Source: DASSFZ01 sp036514635 (GTDB lineage Bacteria; Chloroflexota; Anaerolineae; Fen-1058). From it: a DNA stretch of 24,404 nucleotides. The DNA is taken from NCBI GenBank assembly GCA_036514635.1, contig DATBWU010000340.1, forward strand, positions 1 through 24,404, written 5' to 3'. The translations under genes and the position numbers were made by a program. A model generated the notes under the pieces. That model saw only the letters and a list, made by a program, of their open reading frames with translations. It had not been told where the DNA came from and did not search any database. Below are positions 13,080 to 19,976 of this stretch, in pieces. Each line of letters starts with the position of its first letter. The stretch's first letter is position 1.

Positions 13080-13904
13080 ATGCCGATTGGATCCAACGTG
13101 ACTTATCCGGGCGGGAAAGCGGGCGCGGGCGTCTACCAGACCATCATCAATCAGATGCCGCCTCACCGCGTCTACATCGAAGCGTTCCTCGGAGCCGGAG
13201 CCGTGATGCGGTTCAAGCGACCCGCGACGTCAAGCATCGCCATTGACGCCGATGATGACGTGATCAACCAGTGGCAACGGGAGAATTACTACAACGTCCC
13301 AAACCTGAAACTCCTGTGGGGCGATGGGCTGGACTTGTTGCGCCACTACGATTGGCAGGGTGATGAACTGGTTTATTGCGATCCGCCATACTTGATGGAA
13401 ACGCGGAGCAATGGCCGGGCCTACTATCGTTTTGAATTCACCGACAAGCAGCACCAGCAACTACTTGAAATCGTCAAGCGCATTCCCGCGCCGGTGATCC
13501 TCTCCGGCTATTATTCGGCCATGTATGCGGAGGCTCTGTCAGATTGGTGCACCATCACGTTCCAGTCTCGCACGCGGGGCGGGCGGATGGCAACCGAATG
13601 GCTTTGGATGAATTACCCGGAGCCGCTTGAGTTGCACGACTATCACTATCTCGGCGGGACGTTCCGGGAACGGGAGCGGATCAAGCGCAAGCGCAATCGG
13701 TGGAAGGCCAAACTGCTCAGGATGCCGGCGTTGGAGCGACACGCAATCCTCTCAGCCATTCAGGAACTACGATCGCCCGCATCGTCAGAAATGGCAGTGG
13801 CCGCCCGGGCGGCAACGCCGGATATGACGTTGGGCGCGCCCATCGCCGAGATAGGCGATGCTGGCAGCCACCTCGCCAGAATGGGCGTTGTCTTCGAGGC
13901 GTGA
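13080..13904 (+). CDS. D12-class (Dam-like) adenine-N6 DNA methyltransferase
   Basis: This 274-residue protein starts at ATG 13080. The N-terminal TYPGGKAG (8-15), the SAM-binding IEAFLGAGAV (33-42, with Leu-Gly replacing the usual Ala-Gly of FAGSG), and the catalytic DPPY (101-104) are the expected motifs of D12-class enzymes in the right order and spacing. The target is unknown; the GATC-bearing repeats in the candidate origin make a Dam-type specificity worth testing. No restriction enzyme adjoins it, so it is probably an orphan enzyme for protection or regulation. The last 40 residues (after about 230) look unrelated to the family and include a repeat of DNA from just upstream of the gene. 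Confidence 0.85.
   Translation: MPIGSNVTYPGGKAGAGVYQTIINQMPPHRVYIEAFLGAGAVMRFKRPATSSIAIDADDDVINQWQRENYYNVPNLKLLWGDGLDLLRHYDWQGDELVYCDPPYLMETRSNGRAYYRFEFTDKQHQQLLEIVKRIPAPVILSGYYSAMYAEALSDWCTITFQSRTRGGRMATEWLWMNYPEPLELHDYHYLGGTFRERERIKRKRNRWKAKLLRMPALERHAILSAIQELRSPASSEMAVAARAATPDMTLGAPIAEIGDAGSHLARMGVVFEA
13771..13794 (+). repeat. 24-bp imperfect repeat near the 3' end of the adenine methyltransferase gene
   Basis: GATCGC-NN-GCATCGTCAGAAATG occurs here and at 13060-13082, overlapping the start of the same gene. The shared 15-mer GCATCGTCAGAAATG is exact, and the copies are 711 bases apart. It may mark insertion or duplication at the edges of the methyltransferase gene. Confidence 0.7.
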
Positions 13905-13999
13905 TCACCACGCTGGAAGTGACGATGCAGCCGGCTACACCACCGGAAACGGCGATGCAACCAGGCCGGAAATGACGATAGCGGCTGCTGCTTGCCATT

Positions 14000-14055
14000 G
14001 TGACTTGGTCGGCAGGCCGTGACGGAGTGCGGTCACGCCAAGCTCGGACTGTCAC
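14000..14055. repeat. Middle GTSAC cluster, one 60-bp-type unit
   Basis: GTGAC at 14000 and 14019 and GTCAC at 14032 and 14051 have spacing 19-13-19, exactly the spacing within the 60-bp units of the left array. It lies just upstream of the cytosine methyltransferase start at 14077, so it could act as an operator for that gene as well as part of the array system. The rest of the gap 13905-13999 contains imperfect repeats of a GGAARTGACGAT-like motif and no convincing gene. Confidence 0.85.
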
Positions 14056-14076
14056 GGCAACTTTGGAAAGTTGAAG

Positions 14077-14841
14077 GTGAAATTAGTTCTCTCTCTCTTT
14101 CCCGGAATTGACTTGCTCGGTCGCGGGTTCGAGGCCGAGGGCTACTGCGTAGTTCGTGGGCCGGACTTGCTTTGGGGCGGCGACATACGCGAGTTTCATC
14201 CGCCCTCTGGCAAGTTCAACGGGATCATTGCTGGCAGCCCGTGCCAGGATTTCAGCAAGGCCCGGCGCTCACCGCCGAGCGGATATGGCAACGAAATGCT
14301 CGCCGAGTTTGCGCGCGTGGTTACAGAGGCATTCCCCGATTGGTGGTTGCTCGAAAACGTGCCAACGGTGCCGCGCATTCAGGTAGCCGGCTACTCAGTG
14401 CAGCGGCTCGACTTGAACGCCCGCGAGTGCGGCATGAGCCAACGGCGGCTTCGTCACTTTCAATTCGGCAGCCGGCACGGCCTCGTCATTTCGCCCCAAC
14501 GCCAAACGCCACGTGGCCGGGCCGACGAACCGATAGCGCTGGCTACCGAGGGCAAGCGAACGGATCGCCGCGACTTCTCCGACTTTTGTGAGATTCAGGG
14601 ATTGCCGCGCGATTTCAAACTTCCGGGCATGAGCATCGCCGCGCGCTATGCGGCTGTAGGTAACGGGGTGCCGATCCCAATGGCCCGCGTGATCGCCAGA
14701 GCAATCCGCGACAGTCGGCTATTGCCCGACGACGCCCGCCTGTGCGCATGTGGCTGTGGCCGCCTGGTTGTTGGCAAGGGGATTTCAGCGACGACGGCCT
14801 GCCGTAAGCGGCTTGAGCGATCCCGCCGAGTTGTGACTTGA
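14077..14841 (+). CDS. DNA (cytosine-5) methyltransferase with C-terminal zinc-like tail
   Basis: I chose GTG 14077 because GGAAAG lies six bases upstream; TTG 14071 is the alternative. The 254-residue product has C5-methyltransferase motifs in order: motif I LSLFPGIDLLGRGF (5-18), motif IV SPCQDFS with catalytic Cys56, motif VI ENV (93-95), motif VIII QRRLR (122-126) and motif X GNGVP (195-199). It is short, with a small target-recognition region. The C-terminus CACGCGR...ACRKRLERSRR resembles the Cys-rich modules at 3254 and 6258, but lacks the fourth Cys. GTSAC clusters lie immediately before and after it, and its last codons are part of the right array. The target sequence is unknown. Confidence 0.85.
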   Translation: MKLVLSLFPGIDLLGRGFEAEGYCVVRGPDLLWGGDIREFHPPSGKFNGIIAGSPCQDFSKARRSPPSGYGNEMLAEFARVVTEAFPDWWLLENVPTVPRIQVAGYSVQRLDLNARECGMSQRRLRHFQFGSRHGLVISPQRQTPRGRADEPIALATEGKRTDRRDFSDFCEIQGLPRDFKLPGMSIAARYAAVGNGVPIPMARVIARAIRDSRLLPDDARLCACGCGRLVVGKGISATTACRKRLERSRRVVT

Positions 14842-15113
14842 CCGGCGGACTGTGACACGGCCACGTCACACAGCGGTCACAGTGTCACGCTTGTGATCAA
14901 CCTGGCTGCCTGTGACCGTGTTCGGTCACGTGGCGGTCGCCGAGTCACACCGTGACCCGCCGTCAAGCGTGACCATCTAGATGGTCACATATCGAACACC
15001 GTCACGGAGTTGTGACCCGCGCCGCGCGTGGCGCCGTGACGCTTCGAGCAGTCACAGCCGTGACTTTGACACAGTTGTGATCCAACGTGGGGTCTCTGCG
15101 AGCGCCGGGTCAC
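14833..15113. repeat. Right GTSAC array, imperfect inverted copy of the left array
   Basis: Exact pentamers start at 14833, 14852, 14865, 14876, 14884, 14912, 14925, 14944, 14952, 14969, 14984, 15001, 15012, 15036, 15051, 15060 and 15109, with a near-match at 14893. The 19-13-19-8/9 spacing recurs twice. Read as reverse complement, 15076 down to about 14821 aligns along its whole length with 3905 to about 4163, including non-pentamer segments such as TGCTCGAAGCGTCAC and ACTCGGCGACCGCC. It fills the end of the rightward operon. The gap continues to the terminator at 15191 with a GGCGATG/CATCGCC hairpin and no gene. Confidence 0.9.
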
Positions 15114-15190
15114 ACGGCCCAAACGGCCGCCCGCGCCGCGAATGGCGATGGATGCCGGCAAGCATCGCCGGAAGTGAAGTTACTGCACTG

Positions 15191-15215
15191 AAAAGCCCCC
15201 GACATGGGGGCTTTT
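15191..15215. terminator. Bidirectional Rho-independent terminator
   Basis: AAAAGCCCCC (15191-15200) is perfectly complementary to GGGGGCTTTT (15206-15215) around the five-base loop GACAT. T tracts follow on both strands. It separates the converging rightward (methyltransferase) and leftward (membrane and surface) operons. Confidence 0.9.
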
Positions 15216-15219
15216 GCTT

Positions 15220-15519
15220 TCACTTGGCAGGCTTGAGATACTTGCGCCAGGACCGGAAGAACCTGACGATAAACCAGATGGCGGAGAGCTCGAGGATGAC
15301 TGTGGCGGCGATCAACGGCCAGAGAAGGGGGCTGGAGATGCAGTGTGGTCCGTGATGTAGTTCTATCTGCCAGCAGTAGAGCAGGGTGATGATTGGCCCC
15401 AGGATGAAAGTCGTAGCGCCACGGATGGCGAGGTAGGCCAGCATGATGTTGCCGGCCAGCAGGAAGACGAACGGCAAGGTGACACGACGCCAGAGCTCAC
15501 CCAATGACGGGGATAGCAT
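15220..15519 (-). CDS. Small multi-span membrane protein, 99 residues
   Basis: This is the last gene of the leftward operon. It has about three hydrophobic segments (residues 14-34, 36-50 and 65-88) and a strongly basic C-terminus (FRSWRKYLKPAK). The listed ATG at 15519 lies 23 bases inside the upstream gene; TTG or GTG codons shortly downstream are alternatives. Size and topology are like pVI-type proteins that cap filamentous phage particles together with the adsorption protein, but sequence similarity cannot be judged here. The stop lies just after the bidirectional terminator. Confidence 0.6.
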   Translation of the reverse strand: MLSPSLGELWRRVTLPFVFLLAGNIMLAYLAIRGATTFILGPIITLLYCWQIELHHGPHCISSPLLWPLIAATVILELSAIWFIVRFFRSWRKYLKPAK

Positions 15520-15775
15520 TCTTGATCCACATCCACACGGCCAGCGCTCCGCGTGCGATTTCCATCACGAGAATGACCCCGATGACAATGCCCAGCAGCC
15601 TCAAGTCGAAAAACGATCCGACCCATAGCAGAAGCGGCGCGAGGCCGAATTGCACAATGGACAATATCAGGCCTATTAGATTGAGTGTGGCATGGAGAGG
15701 AAGCTGATCCTTGAGCGAATCAATGATTTGCTGTGCGCCTGTGATGAGCCAATGCCAGAAGTTGTAGTTGAACAT
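15497..15775 (-). CDS. Small multi-span membrane protein, 92 residues
   Basis: I chose ATG 15775, one base after the stop of the large surface gene, rather than the ATG at 15847 inside it. An amphipathic N-terminus (MFNYNFWHWLITGAQQIIDS) is followed by two or three hydrophobic segments (about 32-55 and 58-85). It lies between the 1,212-residue surface protein and another small multi-span protein, the position that pVI holds after pIII in filamentous phages. Function is inferred only from order, size and topology. Confidence 0.6.
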   Translation of the reverse strand: MFNYNFWHWLITGAQQIIDSLKDQLPLHATLNLIGLILSIVQFGLAPLLLWVGSFFDLRLLGIVIGVILVMEIARGALAVWMWIKNAIPVIG

Positions 15776-15776
15776 C

Positions 15777-18700
15777 TTACGCCTGGGTCGCCTTCTCAAG
15801 CCAGCGCTCCTGGATGTAGAACCACACGAGCAGGAGCAAGCTGCCATTGAACAGCCATTGCATCCACTGATAAATCCCGCGCTCGCACAGCAGATTGATC
15901 GTGAAGCACACGCCCTGGGTTATGGCGCTACCCAGCACGGCGCTCGTGCCCACCGAACATTCAGTTGAATAGACTGGCCCATCCACCTCAAAGGCAAAAT
16001 TGCCGGATAGCAGCCCCTCGGCTTCCTGCATGAGCGTGGCGTCGTCTGGCAGCGCCGATGAGCAACGTATGCCCGTATCCCAGCTAATCGAGCGCGTGAA
16101 GTTCAACAGGAATTTCAGCACGTCTGCTACTTCTGCCATAGTTCCAAATGGTTCATACTGAGTCATGCCCGTCATCAGGTCTGTCCATTCCAGCGTGTTC
16201 ACTGGCGACCATGCAAACCACGAGAGAGCACGGCATACTTCGAAGTCCATCCACCACGCCAGATTGAACGAATTAGGCGGTCGGCCACAAACGGCTTGCC
16301 AATAGGGTTCGGGTTGAGTTGGGACTGGCTGAGGTTGATCGATCGGCACAGCCGTGACTGTCGGGAAGACCGTGCCCTGTGCCTGAGCGGTGAGTTGGGC
16401 GATAGCCGTCTGTTGCGCGTTCAAGGTGGCTTGAATTTGCGCCACCTGCGTCTGAGCCGCGGCTTGCGCCGTCGCGTTCAGGTCTGGCGCTCCGAGTGTT
16501 TGGGCGATGGAGGTGAGTTGAGCGCCATATGTCGCCATAGCAGTCTGAAGGAGATAGCCCTGCTGAGTGGTGGCCGCGTTGGCCGTGGCCTCGGCGTGCT
16601 GAGTGGCAGCCACCACGGTCGCCTGACCCGCCTGAATTGTGGCTGTACGTTGCTGCCAATAGGCGGTTGCCGTCTGAACGGCGCGATCGAATTGGGCCTG
16701 GCGTGTTGCAGTCGCCGCGTAGCTATACGCGGTCGCCGTTATGCGTTGAGGAGATGTCAATGTCGCCGTGCCTTGCGCTGCGGCCGTAGCGGTGAAACCC
16801 CAGACGGCCGTTGTCTCGTTGCCAGCATCCTGTGTCATCTGCGCGGCGGCAGTCTGGGCCCCGGCTGTCTGCTGCGCATACTGCGTCACTGCGACCGCCG
16901 CCGCCGCAGTCGCGGTCTGCGGCTCGTAGGTCGAATAAAACGTCGAGCCGTAGTCCAGCATCCAGATCGCCGGCCAGATATTCGGCAGCGACATCGGCAT
17001 AAGCTCCTCGATGCCCGCGATGAAATCGGACCAGACCAATTGTTTCATGATGGCCCGCTCGTTGATGATGCCCTGAAACTGTTGTACGGCGGTCGAGGTC
17101 GTTGACGCAGCATCGAGCACGAAAGTTCTCGATGCTGGCCCTACACCCTGAAACTCCAGGACCGGGCTCTCGACCCGCCCGGTCACGTAAATAATTCCGA
17201 TCCGCATGTTGTCCGGCACCGGGCCGAGCGGGTTAGCGATTTCGTCGTAGCGCCGCCACAATTCGGCCCCGTTGATCCGCACGGCTGACTTATATGTGCC
17301 GGTTCGCCCATCCCGAATCGCCAGAACGTAATCGCTGTCTCTGGTGATCCACAACTTCACACCGACGATGTTTTCCGTGTCTTCGGCTCTCAAGTCGAAA
17401 TGCAGCCAGGCGCGATCGCCTTGCGCGATCCGCAAATAGCCAGTACCCAACGGCCCGCCGACTGGCTCGTAACTGGCGTTCTGATAGAACAGCCACGGCA
17501 CGCGGCCCGTCTCAAGCGTCTTCGGGTACAGCGGCCAGAGAATATCCTGCAGCGCATTCGGCGTCGAGGTCGGAATCGCGGGAGGCACGACAGTCACGTA
17601 ATGGAGTGTGGCAGTCGGCACAATCGTTCCGCTCGGCGTTGGAGTAGACCAGTAACTGCGAGGCGTTGATCCGGCCAGGGGCGTTGTGACAAGTGTCGGG
17701 GTTGGATCATCCGGCGATTGCTGTGGCGGAATAAGACCCGGCGCGGCCTTGCCGGAGCATTGATCCATCCAGTATCCAGAGCGCAGGCTGATGTCATCGA
17801 GCAATAACCAGTCGAGCGCCGTATCACCACGATAGCCTAGAACAACAAATCTATAATTTCCCGCACCGAGGTTCATAGCATAGTGTGCCCTGGCCCAGCC
17901 CGAGGTCGGGTTCGTAAAGTATTTCTCCACTACGTACAGAGTTTTTGTATCCTCGTTGATGAGAAAGACCTGGCCGAATGTGTTCCCCGATCCGGTTTTA
18001 CCGAGCATGGAAATATACATTGTGCCACCCGGCCATTGGAAATCTTGGGCAATGATCCCGCTGCGGTGTAATTGCGTCGGGGCGTTGACCATGATCATCA
18101 CCCCGCGGCTCGCACAGCCAGCGCCCTGCGTCAGCAGCGCATTCCATAATGGCAACGCTTGGGGTGGCACATAGCTTGGCGGTAGCAGGCCGGGTACGAG
18201 CAGAAAAACAGCCTCCGCATCTGGCATGTTCCACATAGACCCGATCAACTGCACAATCTCAAAATCGCCATCGCGGATGTAGTTTGTAGAGACAGAAACC
18301 GGAGCAAGTGTGGGCGTTGGCGTTGGCGTCGCGCCATTCACCGTGAGGATGAGCGCGGGGCGATCTCTTGGAGTTACATATCGGCGCTCATAAAACTGCA
18401 CACGATTATTCACGCCAGAGCCCTCTGTGTCGGCCTTCAGCAGCAGTCCATAGTTCGAGAACGTCCCCGCTGCCCAGCCGTCAATTGTCGCCGTCGAGAT
18501 AGGCACGTTGATGACGTCGTACAGCACCGGAGTAGCCGGGACGGACACCCCACCTACTGCCGTGATGTCGATGTCAACGGAACTGCCAGCGCCGGGGGTA
18601 TACCAGGCATTGCCCGTGCTGTAGTCGTTCCAGGTGGCCTGTGTCTCGCTCCAATCTTGTAGCACACGATAAGCGCTCCAGTCGCCACTGCTCGTCGCCA

Positions 18701-19415
18701 TGGCGCCGTTGTAGACGACGAGCCGTAACGTGGCAGAGGCAACGCTGATCGATGTTGGCAGATCCGATACGGCCTTGAACTCAATCAGCGTCCGTGTGGT
18801 GACAACTGGAGTGGAGCCAGAGGAACCAACGTCCTGTTTTCCCTCGCCATCCTTGTTGGTCGTCGCCGCATTGCTGTTGAGCCAGGTATCCACGACCTGC
18901 TGTGTTGCGTCCAACTGCGTCGGCGCATAGATCACCGTCGCTGTGCCAGTGAAAACATTTCCCAAGTTCACGTCGTCAATATAGATGTTGCTGCTGCCGA
19001 CGAACTTGATCGTGTTGCTGGCCGCGCCAGAGGGAGGACAATAGTAGAGCGTCCACGTCATGGGGATGGCTTGATCTTGAAAGCAATCATTCGTGGTGCT
19101 GTACGAAACATCCAGGAGCGTTGTCCCGCCGGTGCTGATCGCCCAAAACCAGAAACCGTTTGAAACATCCCAATTGCTGGCCGTTTCTGTAACGCCGCTT
19201 AATCGCAGCGAATAGCTGCCCCCATGCGCCTCCGCATTCGATTGGCTGCCCTCAGGGCCCCATCCCGATAGGCCAGATTCAAACGTGCCATTGAGCAGCG
19301 TAGGCGTAGGCGTATTGGTCGGGCTTTGGGCGACGACGGATCCGGGCAGGATCAGCGTTCCAAGCCACAGCATGATTACGATTGGCAGGATGACAACGAC
19401 AAGTCTCGAGCGCAT
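15777..19415 (-). CDS. Giant modular surface protein with C-terminal membrane anchor (about 1,212 residues)
   Basis: I chose ATG 19415 (AGG upstream) because it begins directly with a signal peptide, MRSRLVVVILPIVIMLWLGT, ending VVAQ; a TTG at 19460 is less likely. Next are a TPTPT linker, a jelly-roll carbohydrate-binding-like module (NGTFESGLSGWGPEG, roughly 40-155), a DNRLRE-like module (roughly 160-360, ATLRLVVYNG, WSETQATWND), a second jelly-roll-like module (NYIRDGDFE, roughly 385-590) and an unassigned domain. An Ala/Thr/Gln-rich, probably coiled-coil stalk (roughly 833-1012) follows, then a 200-residue C-terminal domain with six Cys and a final membrane segment (SLLLLVWFYI). The architecture suits a host-recognition spike or adhesin. 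It follows three tiny membrane proteins, as pIII follows pVIII. Confidence 0.75.
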   Translation of the reverse strand: MRSRLVVVILPIVIMLWLGTLILPGSVVAQSPTNTPTPTLLNGTFESGLSGWGPEGSQSNAEAHGGSYSLRLSGVTETASNWDVSNGFWFWAISTGGTTLLDVSYSTTNDCFQDQAIPMTWTLYYCPPSGAASNTIKFVGSSNIYIDDVNLGNVFTGTATVIYAPTQLDATQQVVDTWLNSNAATTNKDGEGKQDVGSSGSTPVVTTRTLIEFKAVSDLPTSISVASATLRLVVYNGAMATSSGDWSAYRVLQDWSETQATWNDYSTGNAWYTPGAGSSVDIDITAVGGVSVPATPVLYDVINVPISTATIDGWAAGTFSNYGLLLKADTEGSGVNNRVQFYERRYVTPRDRPALILTVNGATPTPTPTLAPVSVSTNYIRDGDFEIVQLIGSMWNMPDAEAVFLLVPGLLPPSYVPPQALPLWNALLTQGAGCASRGVMIMVNAPTQLHRSGIIAQDFQWPGGTMYISMLGKTGSGNTFGQVFLINEDTKTLYVVEKYFTNPTSGWARAHYAMNLGAGNYRFVVLGYRGDTALDWLLLDDISLRSGYWMDQCSGKAAPGLIPPQQSPDDPTPTLVTTPLAGSTPRSYWSTPTPSGTIVPTATLHYVTVVPPAIPTSTPNALQDILWPLYPKTLETGRVPWLFYQNASYEPVGGPLGTGYLRIAQGDRAWLHFDLRAEDTENIVGVKLWITRDSDYVLAIRDGRTGTYKSAVRINGAELWRRYDEIANPLGPVPDNMRIGIIYVTGRVESPVLEFQGVGPASRTFVLDAASTTSTAVQQFQGIINERAIMKQLVWSDFIAGIEELMPMSLPNIWPAIWMLDYGSTFYSTYEPQTATAAAAVAVTQYAQQTAGAQTAAAQMTQDAGNETTAVWGFTATAAAQGTATLTSPQRITATAYSYAATATRQAQFDRAVQTATAYWQQRTATIQAGQATVVAATQHAEATANAATTQQGYLLQTAMATYGAQLTSIAQTLGAPDLNATAQAAAQTQVAQIQATLNAQQTAIAQLTAQAQGTVFPTVTAVPIDQPQPVPTQPEPYWQAVCGRPPNSFNLAWWMDFEVCRALSWFAWSPVNTLEWTDLMTGMTQYEPFGTMAEVADVLKFLLNFTRSISWDTGIRCSSALPDDATLMQEAEGLLSGNFAFEVDGPVYSTECSVGTSAVLGSAITQGVCFTINLLCERGIYQWMQWLFNGSLLLLVWFYIQERWLEKATQA

Positions 19416-19498
19416 ATCAACCAACCTGATGAAAGCCTGCCCGTCTTCCGGCCCGGGCAAGACTGCGGGGGCGGCCGGACGCCCATCCGATGTTGAGC

Positions 19499-19660
19499 CT
19501 ACACGCGCGCGCGTACGGCCTTGACGATCGCGCCGAGCACGAGGCCCAGAATGCCGAAACCCAACGTGAAGCCCGCAGAGATGCCAACGATCGGCCAGAG
19601 CGAATTCACGATGAGCGAGGCATTGGTGAACAACGCGGTCATATCAAGCGACAGAGACAT
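19499..19660 (-). CDS. Major-coat-like single-span protein, 53 residues
   Basis: The best Shine-Dalgarno sequence in the window (GGAGGTGAG, 19673-19665) lies just before ATG 19660, so I prefer it to the ATG at 19684. The peptide MSLSLDMTALFTNASLIVNS continues into one long hydrophobic segment (LWPIVGISAGFTLGFGILGL VLGAIV) and ends KAVRARV. An amphipathic N-terminus, one span with small residues, and a basic C-terminus in about 50 residues is the layout of filamentous phage pVIII and of small virion membrane proteins. High predicted translation fits a structural protein needed in many copies. A GC-rich stem-loop region (19416-19498) separates it from the giant surface gene, as gVIII and gIII are separated in M13. 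Confidence 0.65.
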   Translation of the reverse strand: MSLSLDMTALFTNASLIVNSLWPIVGISAGFTLGFGILGLVLGAIVKAVRARV

Positions 19661-19680
19661 GGTTCTCACCTCCTCTCCCG

Positions 19681-19833
19681 TCATAGATTCCGGTTCAGCA
19701 TTCGCCGGGCGAGGCCGAGCACAATGAGCAGCGCGGCCAGGAGGATCGTCCCGGCAAGCGCGAATACCGCAAGGTCAGCAATGGCCGTGCCGGCGACGAT
19801 CAGCACGGCTTCTTGGAAATCGGCGAAGTTCAT
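19681..19833 (-). CDS. Small single-span membrane protein, 50 residues
   Basis: The start ATG 19833 overlaps the upstream stop by four bases (ATGA) and its own stop overlaps the next gene's frame. The sequence MNFADFQEAVLIVAGTAIAD leads into a hydrophobic segment to about residue 41, with a basic tail LARRMLNRNL. It is the second of three consecutive proteins of this size; tandem small proteins of this kind precede the adsorption protein in filamentous phages. No family is assigned. Confidence 0.65.
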   Translation of the reverse strand: MNFADFQEAVLIVAGTAIADLAVFALAGTILLAALLIVLGLARRMLNRNL

Positions 19834-19976
19834 TCGTCTGCGTCCTTGATGTCGCCAGACAGACGACTGACCCAATCGTTGAACATGACGGCGGCGGCCA
19901 GGACGATGAACATAATCGCCCCCACGCCGCACAGCGCCCCGATGAAGTTGAATGCCTGATTGCTTATCTCAACCAT
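19830..19976 (-). CDS. Small single-span membrane protein, 48 residues
   Basis: ATG 19976 lies within the last codons of the LamG gene (13-base overlap), and the stop overlaps the next ATG. The peptide starts MVEISNQAFNFIGALCGVGA, has one hydrophobic segment (about 11-31) and an acidic C-terminus (SGDIKDADE). It is too short for most gene finders but is supported by overlaps at both ends. Confidence 0.6.
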   Translation of the reverse strand: MVEISNQAFNFIGALCGVGAIMFIVLAAAVMFNDWVSRLSGDIKDADE

